Shown here: piece after piece, positions 24,722 through 33,196 of the stretch
How the letters are laid out: every line of letters begins with the position of its first letter
Position numbering within the stretch: position 1 is the stretch's first letter
From: Acidobacteriota bacterium
GTDB taxonomy: Bacteria; Acidobacteriota; Holophagae; Holophagales; Holophagaceae
Assembly (NCBI GenBank): GCA_014189895.1
Contig: BJFQ01000003.1
Location: 20,100-84,099 of the forward strand
Reading direction: 5' to 3'
DNA: 64,000 nt
Made by a program: the position numbers and the translations under genes
The notes under the pieces: model-generated
Told to the model about the DNA's origin: nothing
Seen by the model: the letters and a program-made list of their open reading frames with translations, nothing else
The model's database searches: none

Positions 24722-24801
24722 AAGATCCTACCTCTATTTATTTCAACATTTAAGGATTCTATCTACCCATTAAAAGCTTGGTTGGGCTGAATCGCTGGCG
24801 A

Positions 24802-25812
24802 CTAGCGAAGCCCGAGAAACCGATAAGTTTCTTCAGTCGCTCTTCGGCCTTGCTGGGTTCGGTCCAGGAGCCCCACCTGCATTAAATAGGGCTCTACGAG
24901 ATCTTCCAAGGCCCCTTCGTCTTCCCCAAGGGCTGAAGATAGGGTTTTGAGTCCCACGGGCCCCCCATTGAATTTGGAAACGAGGGTTTCTAAATAGAGT
25001 CGATCCAGAGCATCTAAACCTCGCTCGTCAACTTCATGAAGCGACAGGCAGTCTTCGGCAAGGGATGAAGTTAGGTTCCCTGACCCCTTCACTTGGGCAA
25101 AGTCACGACAACGGCGGAGCAGTCGGTTACATATCCGAGGGGTTCCTCGGCTACGCTTTGCAATCGCTGAGCAGGCTTCAGCATCCATGGGAAGTTTAAG
25201 CAGTTGTGCATTACGTATCAAGATATGACCGAGATCTTCTACAGAATAGAAATCGAGTCGAAATGTCATGCCAAAACGATCGCGAAGTGGCTTGCTGATT
25301 AACCCTGCCCTCGTCGTGGCTCCCACTAAAGTGAAAGGCTTAAGATCGACCTGAAGGGTCTGGGCACTGGGACCTTGCCCAATCAAAATATTGAGATGAC
25401 GATCTTCCATCGCTGAGTAAAGCATCTCTTCGATAGGCGGCGCTAAGCGATGAATTTCATCAATGAATAAAAAATCTCCCTCTTCCAGATTTGTCAAAAT
25501 GGCAGCCAGATCGCCTTTCTTCTCTAAGGCGGGCGCTTGAATGACTCGGCAATGCGCTCCCATCTCGTTGGCCAACACATTAGCAAGGGTTGTTTTACCT
25601 AGTCCGGGAGGTCCAAATAAAAGAACATGCTCAAGGACTTCCGATCGCTTTCTTGCGGCATCAAGAGCGATATCAATCTTGGCTTTGGTTTTAGTTTGAC
25701 CAATATACTCATCAAGCTTTTGGGGTCTTAGGCTAAATTCGACGGCATCCGTCTCAATATTGTTGGGGTTTAAATCGGGATGTCGGGAAGTAGTCATAAA
25801 TGAATAAGCCAA
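24802..25812 (-). CDS. ruvB: Holliday junction branch migration helicase RuvB
   Basis: A 336-residue AAA+ motor that, with RuvA, drives branch migration of Holliday junctions in recombinational repair. Walker A is GPPGLGKT (67-74), Walker B includes FIDEIHR (116-122), and sensor 1 is GATTRAG. The C-terminal winged-helix domain ends the protein. A TTG start at 25812 has AAAGG eight bases upstream; ATG at 25797 is an alternative without a good ribosome-binding site. ruvA and ruvC are not adjacent. Confidence 0.97.
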   Translation of the reverse strand: MAYSFMTTSRHPDLNPNNIETDAVEFSLRPQKLDEYIGQTKTKAKIDIALDAARKRSEVLEHVLLFGPPGLGKTTLANVLANEMGAHCRVIQAPALEKKGDLAAILTNLEEGDFLFIDEIHRLAPPIEEMLYSAMEDRHLNILIGQGPSAQTLQVDLKPFTLVGATTRAGLISKPLRDRFGMTFRLDFYSVEDLGHILIRNAQLLKLPMDAEACSAIAKRSRGTPRICNRLLRRCRDFAQVKGSGNLTSSLAEDCLSLHEVDERGLDALDRLYLETLVSKFNGGPVGLKTLSSALGEDEGALEDLVEPYLMQVGLLDRTQQGRRATEETYRFLGLR

Positions 25813-25888
25813 GAAGGATGCCTTTCTAGTTTAACTCGCGTTAATCTTGAAGTAAGGGCTTCCCAAAGGGGTGCCTTAGGAGACGGAC

Positions 25889-26410
25889 ATGCTTCGAGTA
25901 GGTTTAGGGTTCGATGCACATCGTTTTACAGAGAATCATCTAGGCTTCAACGCCCATTATGCTTCCGAAGGGGCAAGTCGTGAGCCTCTTGTATTAATGG
26001 GGATCCGTTTCCCTGACTCACCCAGATTAGAGGGTCACAGTGATGCAGACGTCATGAGTCATGCTCTGATGGATGCCCTTTTGGGTGCAGCGGGACTTGG
26101 CGATATCGGCCATTATTTCCCTAGTAATGCCGCTGAATATAAAGGGTCCAAATCCATGGATCTTTTAGCCAAAGTCGTTGACCTCTTGGCTGAAAAGGGA
26201 TTTAAGGTTCATAATGTGGATGTTTGTCTAATTGGTGAAAGTCCCAAAATCAGCTCTCGCATACCAGAGATGAAGTCTTCCGCCTCCGCCGTCCTCAAAA
26301 TCTCAACCGATCGAATTAATATTAAGGCCACTACCACGGACAACATGGGATTCACGGGAAGAGGCGAAGGGCTAGCCGCCCAAGCCGTCGCAACACTATC
26401 TAGCGAATAG
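25889..26410 (+). CDS. ispF: 2-C-methyl-D-erythritol 2,4-cyclodiphosphate synthase
   Basis: A 173-residue trimeric enzyme of the MEP isoprenoid pathway. It cyclises CDP-ME 2-phosphate to MEcPP. Metal ligands Asp9, His11 and His58 lie in GFDAHRF and in HSDADVMSHAL (50-60). Downstream are DALLGAAGLGDIGHYFP and KATTTDNMGFTGRGEG. It carries an insertion of about 15 residues (about 14-31) before the usual PLxLGG-type strand, making it longer than the typical 155-160. It is a single gene, not fused to IspD, and overlaps alkB tail to tail by 11 bases. Confidence 0.95.
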   Translation: MLRVGLGFDAHRFTENHLGFNAHYASEGASREPLVLMGIRFPDSPRLEGHSDADVMSHALMDALLGAAGLGDIGHYFPSNAAEYKGSKSMDLLAKVVDLLAEKGFKVHNVDVCLIGESPKISSRIPEMKSSASAVLKISTDRINIKATTTDNMGFTGRGEGLAAQAVATLSSE

Positions 26411-27041
26411 TACGGAAGGTTAAATTAATTCGGCTCGGCATCAGCAACGCTTCCTTGGGGTTAATTTTGGGGACTCGATGCTGAGAAAGAGACTGCGTTC
26501 GACCGCTCATAACCAATAGAGATCCATGAGTGAGCGGGATTGATATTTTTTTTTCGTGGTTGTCCTTTAGGCGAATCTCAAAAGTTCGCGTCGCTCCTAG
26601 GCTGAGAGATGCAATTACGGGATCAGGTCCGAGTTCCTTCTCGTCGTCGCTATGCCATCCTTGGGAATCGAGACCATTGCGATATTTATTGATCAAAACG
26701 CTATTGAATTCAATATTTAAAACAAGATTTTTAACCCTATGCTCAATCTTCTCCTTTAGGTCTAACAAAATTGGCGACCAAGGCTTAGGCACCATTATTT
26801 TCCCTGAATACTTATAAGATTTATCTGGATCGCCATACCAGGCCGTTAATCGGGGTTCGTTAATCCATTTACCCATCATACGGATTTGATCTTGTTTGAG
26901 CTGAGGATCATTTTCGAGAAGGCCAAAAGAGAGATCGGCATCCTCAGGGCTGAGGAAATGAGGGTCATAGAAAATGGATAAATTATGTTCCTTTATAAAT
27001 GATTCATCGATGTGCTCGGCTAAAAATTTATCCGTTATCAC
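26400..27041 (-). CDS. AlkB-type 2-oxoglutarate/Fe(II) DNA repair dioxygenase
   Basis: A 213-residue AlkB-superfamily enzyme that probably reverses alkyl damage in DNA or RNA by oxidative dealkylation. The iron ligands are His130, Asp132 and His188; Arg204 and Arg210 (RINLTFR) are the 2-oxoglutarate-binding arginines. The SLSLGATRTFEIR strand (145-157) and the WHSDDE block are close to the ALKBH2/3-like bacterial group rather than E. coli AlkB. It lies two bases downstream of cca on the same strand. Confidence 0.9.
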   Translation of the reverse strand: MITDKFLAEHIDESFIKEHNLSIFYDPHFLSPEDADLSFGLLENDPQLKQDQIRMMGKWINEPRLTAWYGDPDKSYKYSGKIMVPKPWSPILLDLKEKIEHRVKNLVLNIEFNSVLINKYRNGLDSQGWHSDDEKELGPDPVIASLSLGATRTFEIRLKDNHEKKISIPLTHGSLLVMSGRTQSLSQHRVPKINPKEALLMPSRINLTFRTIR

Positions 27042-27043
27042 AA

Positions 27044-28345
27044 TTAAACCTTAATATCGTACTTACTAAGATGGTTTCTCAGGGCAGACTGAGTATTCTC
27101 TGAAGGATTTCGTAGAACGTGGTCTAAAAGATACTCCTGAACTGATCGGATCCAACTTCCGGGGGTAAGTTTATAAAACTCGATGATCTCAGACGGTTGT
27201 AGAACGAGATCTTTAATCAAAAGGGGCGGGTTCGTTAATAAAACTTTGACCCAGAGGGATTCCAAATCACTCAAAGATGGGTTTGCTACGCTGTGGACTC
27301 TCAAAAAGCACATAGGATCTAGACCTTGTTGTTTAATTTGGGATAAGTTGAGTCTTAGGGTGTACATTGTTTCTTCAGTCAGGGGTGAGATATCCTGACT
27401 GATAGTCGTAACCATCTTTTGTGAATCAAATAGAGAACATATGAGATCGCGTTCACGATTAGCTAAAGGAAATTTTGTCAAAACTTGATTGAGGTTCGAT
27501 TCTAGTGAACCTCGATCGTGAGCTTTCATGGCCCAATCTATGAGTAGATACCAGCGCTCTCCTATGCTGCAAGATGCCTTCATTATGAACGGTCGTTCCT
27601 TGAAGTAAGACCGACAAGAACTCTTGCTTTCGAATATCTCATCAAGAAGCCCCGTTTGAATGGCAGCCTCAATGCCTCTAGCGCTATTGGTGACTAAGAG
27701 CTTATTGAATTCATCGACGATACGTTCACGCGATACATGTCTGATAAGGTCAGCTTTAATAGCAACAGCTTCAAGCGTGAGCGAATGGATCTCGAAATCC
27801 AATTGTGATGCGAAGCGACAAGCACGCAGCATCCTTAGGGGATCCTCAGTAAATCGTTCGTTAGGTTCACCCACGCATCGAATCACCTTTTGATGAATAT
27901 CTTCCCTGCCCCCAAAGGGATCAATCAGGAAAGGATTCCAAGATTCATTCGGCATATGAGCAAGTGGGATCGCGAGGGCATTCATCGTAAAATCTCTACG
28001 AGATAAATCCTCTTCTAGGGTCACATTGAAGACAACTTCATCGGGGTGTCGAAAGTCGCTATAGCCCTTCTCGGATCGAAAGCTAGTGATTTCATATTTT
28101 GAGTCGCCGCAAAGTACCGTAATGGTCCCGTGTTTAAAGCCCGTGGGGATGACTTTCATTCCCAATTGTTCAAAGGCGTCCAACATCGCATGGGGAGGCA
28201 GCGAACAAGCTAAATCGATATCTCCAAGAGGCCTGATCTGACCCTGTTTGCTCAAGATATGGTCTCGAATAGCTCCTCCGACGCCATAAAGGTGGTCTCG
28301 AAGAGAAGCAGGAAGTTGTTTTAAAAAAAGGTCGAGGGTATTCAA
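27044..28345 (-). CDS. cca: CCA tRNA nucleotidyltransferase / poly(A) polymerase family
   Basis: A 433-residue class II nucleotidyltransferase that adds or repairs the CCA end of tRNAs, or may act as an A-adding enzyme. The head domain has GGAIRD (23-28) and the catalytic carboxylates Asp42 and Asp44 in GDIDLA. RRDFTMNALA and the DPLRMLRACRFASQL neck motif follow. The C-terminal body is divergent and has no clear HD motif. The chosen TTG at 28345 overlaps the preceding stop as TTGA; a longer ATG-initiated frame would overlap by 73 bases. Both tRNAs in this window already encode CCA, so repair or A-addition is possible. Confidence 0.88.
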   Translation of the reverse strand: MNTLDLFLKQLPASLRDHLYGVGGAIRDHILSKQGQIRPLGDIDLACSLPPHAMLDAFEQLGMKVIPTGFKHGTITVLCGDSKYEITSFRSEKGYSDFRHPDEVVFNVTLEEDLSRRDFTMNALAIPLAHMPNESWNPFLIDPFGGREDIHQKVIRCVGEPNERFTEDPLRMLRACRFASQLDFEIHSLTLEAVAIKADLIRHVSRERIVDEFNKLLVTNSARGIEAAIQTGLLDEIFESKSSCRSYFKERPFIMKASCSIGERWYLLIDWAMKAHDRGSLESNLNQVLTKFPLANRERDLICSLFDSQKMVTTISQDISPLTEETMYTLRLNLSQIKQQGLDPMCFLRVHSVANPSLSDLESLWVKVLLTNPPLLIKDLVLQPSEIIEFYKLTPGSWIRSVQEYLLDHVLRNPSENTQSALRNHLSKYDIKV

Positions 28346-28836
28346 GATAAAAGCTCGCTTTGTTGGTTTGCTAATTCCACAAGGGATTCCTTCTCGACAC
28401 GACAGGTTAACCATGCATCCATGGTTTTGGCTCCCATTTGACGATAAAAATTAATGCTGGGCTCGTTCCAGTCGAGAACCTGCCAGACGAATCGGGTGCA
28501 ATTATTTTGGACCGCTACGCGAGCTAAATGAATCAAAAGCGCTTTACCAATCCCATTACGCCGGTATTCAGGCCGTATATAGAGATCCTCAAGGTAAATA
28601 CCTGCTTTCCCTTCCCAGGTACTAAAGTTGTAGAACCACAGGGCAAAACCAGCCGGCTTTCCCTCCCATTCGGCCATCACGACATGGATTAAAGGATGAT
28701 CACTAAAAGCGAAATGCAAAATATCGTCAACCGTAGCTACCGCAGCATCAGGATCCCGTTCATATTCAGCCAGTTCTTTAATATAAGAGACGACCAATGG
28801 GACATCTTGGGGTGTCATTGAGCGTAAAATTAGCAT
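28342..28836 (-). CDS. GNAT-family N-acetyltransferase
   Basis: A 164-residue acetyl-CoA-dependent acetyltransferase. The acetyl-CoA loop is RPEYRRNGIGKALL (about 91-104), with the LEDLYI strand before it. The pattern WNEPSINFYRQMGA follows. It resembles the diamine/spermidine acetyltransferase-like branch (SSAT), but the substrate is not shown. It overlaps cca by four bases, suggesting coupled translation in a leftward GNAT-cca-alkB unit. Confidence 0.87.
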   Translation of the reverse strand: MLILRSMTPQDVPLVVSYIKELAEYERDPDAAVATVDDILHFAFSDHPLIHVVMAEWEGKPAGFALWFYNFSTWEGKAGIYLEDLYIRPEYRRNGIGKALLIHLARVAVQNNCTRFVWQVLDWNEPSINFYRQMGAKTMDAWLTCRVEKESLVELANQQSELLS

Positions 28837-28871
28837 TGGTCTATTCTATCTACAAGTTCTCATGAGGACCT

Positions 28872-29300
28872 ATGCAACATACATTTCGAATCAACACTAG
28901 GGTATTCGTCCCCGCACAGGCGATTCGTATCGAGACAACTCGCTCCTCGGGGCCGGGGGGACAGAATGTCAACAAGCTGTCCACGAAGGTCAAAATGTAC
29001 ATCCATCTCGCCTTGATTCAAGGCCTGACCACAGAGGAATCTGTACGATTATATAAACGACTAGCGGGAAAAATCTCTCTCAAAGGGGAAGTGCTCGTTG
29101 TAAGTCAGCGAACACGGAGTCAATTGAAGAATCTTGAGGATGCAAAGGAAAAGGCCATGGCGCTGATCGCTAAATCCATCGCTTCTTCTAAGATGAGAAT
29201 TCCCACTTCGGCCTCAGCCAACGCCACCCATCGTCGCATTCAATCGAAAAAGTTACGATCAGAAATCAAAAAGGGTAGATCGGCTAAAAATTGGGACTAG
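28872..29300 (+). CDS. arfB: Ribosome-rescue peptidyl-tRNA hydrolase ArfB (YaeJ)
   Basis: A 142-residue protein of the ICT1/YaeJ family that enters the empty A site of stalled ribosomes and hydrolyses peptidyl-tRNA. The GGQ catalytic loop is at 29-31 in RSSGPGGQNVNK. The C-terminal tail is strongly basic (KSK, RSEIKKGRSAKNW), as needed to sit in the mRNA channel. The GAGGA ribosome-binding site is well placed. The length matches E. coli ArfB (140). Confidence 0.95.
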   Translation: MQHTFRINTRVFVPAQAIRIETTRSSGPGGQNVNKLSTKVKMYIHLALIQGLTTEESVRLYKRLAGKISLKGEVLVVSQRTRSQLKNLEDAKEKAMALIAKSIASSKMRIPTSASANATHRRIQSKKLRSEIKKGRSAKNWD

Positions 29301-29330
29301 GGCCTGTCGACTTCGAAGACTAAGGCCCTA
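29298..29330. terminator. Possible terminator between arfB and tRNA-Lys
   Basis: TAGGGCCT (29298-29305) pairs with AGGCCCTA (29323-29330), with further pairing inside the loop. It has only a poor T-run in either direction, although a TTTTT lies nine bases beyond it leftward. It separates arfB from the convergent tRNA gene. Confidence 0.4.
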
Positions 29331-29342
29331 AATCTAATGGAT

Positions 29343-29419
29343 TGGTGCTCCCGACCGGACTCGAACCGGTGACCCGCTGATTAAGAGTCAGCTGCTCTAA
29401 CCAACTGAGCTACGGAAGC
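29343..29419 (-). tRNA. tRNA-Lys (anticodon CUU)
   Basis: A 77-base gene with CCA encoded. The acceptor arms GCTTCCG and CGGGAGC pair, with one G-T pair. The D-arm is GCTC/GAGC, the anticodon stem GCTGA/TCAGC with loop CTCTTAA (anticodon CTT), and the T-arm ACCGG/CCGGT with TTCGAGT. It lies downstream of trpS on the same strand and may be read with it. Confidence 0.97.
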
Positions 29420-29470
29420 CCTATTAGTTTCTCAGTTTTCGATCAATTCTCAAGAGAAAAAGAAGAAGGG

Positions 29471-30460
29471 TTAAAATTTTGGTAGTTTTACGATTTCCCT
29501 AACTTTTTCCATGGTCTCTTGGGCGACTTTTCGAGCTTGGGTATTTCCGTCCCCCAGAACATCGTCTAAAGACTTAGTGTTCTTCAGGCTAGTTTGCACG
29601 CGCTCTCGGACGGGAGCGATCTTAACAATGAGGTTTTCAGCAACCTTCATCTTGCAATCAAAACAGCCGATCGATGCGGCACGGCAGCCTCGATTGATCT
29701 CTTCTTGGTCATCTTGGGATGAAAAGATTTTGTGATAGCCAAAGACGGGACATTGATCGGGATTACCGGGATCAGTTTTTTTGACTCTTTTAGGATCTGA
29801 AATCATTTGGCGTGTGCATTTTTCTTTGATTGCGCTGTCTTCATCCGACAGATAAATACAGTTATTGTATGTCTTGGACATTTTACGTCCATCGAGACCC
29901 AACACTTTCGCTGTGGGAGTTAAGACCGCTTGGGGTTCTTTGAAAAAGTCTGTGCTGTAGATATGGTTGAATCTTCGAGCAACTTCCCTTGTGAGTTCGA
30001 GATGAAATAGTTGATCTTCACCGACGGGGACTTTATCAGCTTGATACATCAAAATATCGGCTGCTTGCAGAAGGGGATACCCAAGGAACCCAAAGCTATT
30101 GAGATCAGCGTTGGAATTTGCTTGCTTTTCTTTATACGTTGGGACCCGCTCGAGCCAAGACAGGGGTGTAGTCATACTTAATAGCAATTGGAGTTCCGAA
30201 TGCTCTTTGACAGCACTTTGGACGAAAATGGAAGCTGAAACTGGATTGATGCCTACGGCTAAAAAAGTTGCAGCCAACTCGTACACGGAAGGCCGAATGA
30301 CTTCTACCTGATTGTATTTGGAAGTGAGTGCATGCCAGTCGGCAATCATGTAAAAGACTTTGTTGTCTTTTTGGAGAGCCGAAAAATTCTCTAGGGCTCC
30401 CACGAGGTGGCCGATGTGTAAGGACCCACTCGGTTGGATTCCCGATAGAACGACCGACAT
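29471..30460 (-). CDS. trpS: Tryptophanyl-tRNA synthetase, iron-sulfur type
   Basis: A 329-residue class I synthetase charging tRNA-Trp. It has HIGH (15-18), KMSKT (193-197) and the SWLERVPTYKEK region. Its C-terminal domain carries Cys237, Cys259, Cys266 and Cys269 in a C-x21-C-x6-C-x2-C pattern. This matches, one residue shorter, the [4Fe-4S] site known from Thermotoga maritima TrpRS. The cluster is thought to help read the anticodon. It follows the M50 protease by five bases, with tRNA-Lys downstream. Confidence 0.95.
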   Translation of the reverse strand: MSVVLSGIQPSGSLHIGHLVGALENFSALQKDNKVFYMIADWHALTSKYNQVEVIRPSVYELAATFLAVGINPVSASIFVQSAVKEHSELQLLLSMTTPLSWLERVPTYKEKQANSNADLNSFGFLGYPLLQAADILMYQADKVPVGEDQLFHLELTREVARRFNHIYSTDFFKEPQAVLTPTAKVLGLDGRKMSKTYNNCIYLSDEDSAIKEKCTRQMISDPKRVKKTDPGNPDQCPVFGYHKIFSSQDDQEEINRGCRAASIGCFDCKMKVAENLIVKIAPVRERVQTSLKNTKSLDDVLGDGNTQARKVAQETMEKVREIVKLPKF

Positions 30461-30465
30461 AAACC

Positions 30466-31206
30466 CTACCCCAAGAAAACGGTTTGCAATAGACCGAGTA
30501 TACCAATCAGAAACATAAAAATAGGGTAGAGAATAATTCGAAATAAACCGGTAAACACCAGAATCAAAAGAACAATCTGCATGAAGGGTTGCAGGCGATC
30601 ATAGTGTGGTAACCATGAATCGGGAATAAACGCTCTCAAGACGGAAGAACCGTCCAAGGGTCCTAAAGGGAGCATGTTGAAAATAGCTAGCCCCATATTG
30701 ATGAGGATGCATTGCCCAGAGAGTGCAATAAGAACTGTCTGACTTGAGATCGTTCCCAATCGTTCGATCCCGGCATAGCCCGATAGAGAAGATTCAAATA
30801 GCATATTCCGCTGATCGATGTCGACCACGGATGCCTTAATGAGGAAAACGGTAATAAAGAAAAAAACTAGGCTTAAAACGAGGTTAGATGCGGGGCCCGC
30901 AAAAGCCACCATGGCATATGAAGTCTTCATTCTTAATCGGCGAGTTAAATTGACGGGATTCACGGGAACAGGTTTCGCCCAACCGATGAAAGGTATACCC
31001 GTGGACATTCCAATGAGAGGAAAAAGGAAGGTTCCAATAGGGTCCATGTGGGCTATAGGATTGAGAGTCATACGACCCATCCTTTGCGCTGTCCGATCTT
31101 CGAGAAGAAAAGCAGCGGTCGCATGGCTAGCTTCGTGAACACTCAAAGAAAAGAGGAGTGCTACATATGAAATCAGGATGGCTGGAAGTGAAAAATTATC
31201 AAACAT
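30466..31206 (-). CDS. Site-2-protease-type membrane metalloprotease (M50)
   Basis: A 246-residue inner-membrane zinc protease of the M50 family. The zinc motif HEASH (24-28) lies in the first helix, and the third ligand Asp lies in NMLPLGPLDGSSVL near residue 188. Six helices are likely. There is no PDZ domain, so it belongs to the small archaeal/bacterial branch next to trpS in many genomes. Substrates are unknown. Its ATG shares one base with the stop of the FAD oxidoreductase gene (TAATG). Confidence 0.9.
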   Translation of the reverse strand: MFDNFSLPAILISYVALLFSLSVHEASHATAAFLLEDRTAQRMGRMTLNPIAHMDPIGTFLFPLIGMSTGIPFIGWAKPVPVNPVNLTRRLRMKTSYAMVAFAGPASNLVLSLVFFFITVFLIKASVVDIDQRNMLFESSLSGYAGIERLGTISSQTVLIALSGQCILINMGLAIFNMLPLGPLDGSSVLRAFIPDSWLPHYDRLQPFMQIVLLILVFTGLFRIILYPIFMFLIGILGLLQTVFLG

Positions 31207-32453
31207 TAGATGACGATGGTCTCCTTAACTAGTTTACCTTCTCTGAATCGGCTCCATCGGAGAGGAGAGCAATCAATCGTTCGGTAAGCGCCAAAGAAAA
31301 TGAGTTCTGCTAGACATAGCCCAACCGCTGGGGACTCCATCGCTCCGTGACCGCTGTAACCCACCTGAAGCAAGAGATTTTTATAATTATCGTGCCACCC
31401 CACAATCGCATTGTGGTCGAGGGAATTAGTATCGTAGAGGCCGCCCCATCCTGACTTCAACTTACAGGAGGATGCCGAGGGGATTCTTTCCTGCATCGGA
31501 AGATTCACTTCGTTGATGTAGTAGTCCTGTTCAAGAGTGGTATCAAAACTATCCGGTTCATCCTGTCTGGCCTTACCGATCATCAAATTGCCGCTTTCGT
31601 ATTTAAAATAAATACCTTGATCAATAATGGTCAGGGGAATTTCTTTCCAGCGAGGATCCACGTTGGGGGATCCAGGGAATTCGGTGATAAACATCATCCT
31701 TTTTTGGGCAATGACTGGTGTCAGATCTTCTTGACTCATGCCTGACCGCTTCAGGAGCTGATTGATCCATGGACCCGTACACAAAGCTACCATCCCCCCG
31801 CTAACCGATTCCTCGAGTCCCTCAGGTGTCTTTAAGATCACGCCTGTCGCCACCCCGTTCTCAATCCGCACACTTAGGACTTCCGTATTTAGCTCGATGA
31901 CTGGAGGATTTGCATAATCAGTTAGGGCACGCTCAAAATAGCCTACCGCTGCTTGGCTAGGATCAAAGCTCCCACAGTCTTTACCAAAGACTCCCCCTAT
32001 AATAGGCTCGAACCCAAGTGCTTGGACAATTTCAGGGTCCATATGATCGATACCGCAAAGAAGACCGGGGATTTTATTTTCTATGTCGCGCGGCTCGAGA
32101 ACTTCGAAATTAACACCATTGGCCTTCCACTGTTCAAAAGCAGCAGGCATTTTATCCCAGGCTTTTTGATAGTAGGTGAAGAGGTATCCAGATCCTTGAT
32201 AGGCGCACCCTACGCCCATCTCTTGGGTAAAGTTTTTTAAGAGTTCAATGGAGTAAGAGCAGAGTTTTTGATTGATATCAGTGGTCCAAAGATTCCGAAA
32301 ACCTCCGGCGCTAAAAGCTGTCGGACCACTGGCGATCTTATCCCCACGGTCCACAACAAGAATGCTTCCTTTGAAGCCTAGTTTTAGGAGGTTGTAGATG
32401 AGGGATCCAGAACTAATTCCGGCACCGACCACAATAAGATCATATTTACGCAT
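31206..32453 (-). CDS. FAD-dependent oxidoreductase of the DAO family
   Basis: A 415-residue flavoprotein of the D-amino-acid oxidase superfamily, with the FAD-binding loop GAGISSG (10-16), the acidic VVDRGD end of strand 2 and the C-terminal GYSGHGAMESPAVG block that contacts FAD. It resembles glycine/sarcosine oxidase or DadA-like enzymes, but the substrate cannot be named. It lacks a signal peptide. It is followed directly by the M50 protease and lies eight bases after tlyA. Confidence 0.85.
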   Translation of the reverse strand: MRKYDLIVVGAGISSGSLIYNLLKLGFKGSILVVDRGDKIASGPTAFSAGGFRNLWTTDINQKLCSYSIELLKNFTQEMGVGCAYQGSGYLFTYYQKAWDKMPAAFEQWKANGVNFEVLEPRDIENKIPGLLCGIDHMDPEIVQALGFEPIIGGVFGKDCGSFDPSQAAVGYFERALTDYANPPVIELNTEVLSVRIENGVATGVILKTPEGLEESVSGGMVALCTGPWINQLLKRSGMSQEDLTPVIAQKRMMFITEFPGSPNVDPRWKEIPLTIIDQGIYFKYESGNLMIGKARQDEPDSFDTTLEQDYYINEVNLPMQERIPSASSCKLKSGWGGLYDTNSLDHNAIVGWHDNYKNLLLQVGYSGHGAMESPAVGLCLAELIFFGAYRTIDCSPLRWSRFREGKLVKETIVI

Positions 32454-32461
32454 CGTTAGAT

Positions 32462-33196
32462 TTAATCATACTGAAGAAGCATCAGAAATTCTTGATTGCC
32501 TTTTTGGCCTAAAATAGGCGATGAAATCACCTCTCGTGGCTTGAGATCGGTTGTACTAAAGAATAAAAAAAGGTCATCACAAATTCTTTGATGGGTAAGA
32601 GCGTCTGTAACGATCCCGCCGGCACCGACCTCTTCTCTTTTAGCTTCGAACTGAGGTTTAATCAGTAAGACAGCCTTGGATTTTTCTTTAAGAGAGCCTT
32701 GGACCGAGGGGATAACTTTTTTGAGTGAAATGAAGCTCAAATCAGCACAAAGGAAATCAATTCGATCTGGTATACAGGTGGGGTCCCAAGAGCGGGCATT
32801 CGTATTTTCCATGGAGACCACTTTGGGGTGGCTTCTGAGTTTCCAATCGAGCTGATTTGTACCCACATCGACGGCGTAAACTTTTCGAGCACCCCGCTGT
32901 ATGAGGCAATCTGTAAAACCGCCTGTGCTAGAGCCTAAGTCCAAGCAAATCTGTTCATGTACCGAAAGGTTCCAATGTCTAAGGGCGCTATCCAATTTGA
33001 AGCCCCCGCGACTAACAAAAGGTATTTTCTCTTGCTTAAGGCGAATCTCAGCATCTATCGAGACGGAGACTCCCACTTTGTCCTGGATTTGGTTATTTAC
33101 CAAGATTTCTCCAGCCAGAATAAGGCCGTGTGCATGGCTGATATCTTTTGCTAATCCGAGCGAAAGCACAGATTGATCGAGCCTCATGGATGTCAT
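32462..33196 (-). CDS. tlyA: TlyA-type rRNA 2'-O-methyltransferase with S4 domain
   Basis: A 244-residue cytoplasmic protein with an N-terminal S4 RNA-binding domain (about 1-60) and a C-terminal RrmJ/FtsJ-like methyltransferase domain. The SAM loop is LDLGSSTGGFTD (about 80-91), and KPQFEA lies near residue 180. TlyA methylates ribosomal RNA riboses, and its presence is tied to capreomycin susceptibility in some bacteria. It overlaps mltG by four bases. Confidence 0.93.
   Translation of the reverse strand: MTSMRLDQSVLSLGLAKDISHAHGLILAGEILVNNQIQDKVGVSVSIDAEIRLKQEKIPFVSRGGFKLDSALRHWNLSVHEQICLDLGSSTGGFTDCLIQRGARKVYAVDVGTNQLDWKLRSHPKVVSMENTNARSWDPTCIPDRIDFLCADLSFISLKKVIPSVQGSLKEKSKAVLLIKPQFEAKREEVGAGGIVTDALTHQRICDDLFLFFSTTDLKPREVISSPILGQKGNQEFLMLLQYD

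Noticed and set aside
30132..30506. 124-codon minus-strand frame across the trpS/M50 junction
   Set aside because: It overlaps the conserved ends of two real genes on the same strand in another frame and has no recognisable domain.
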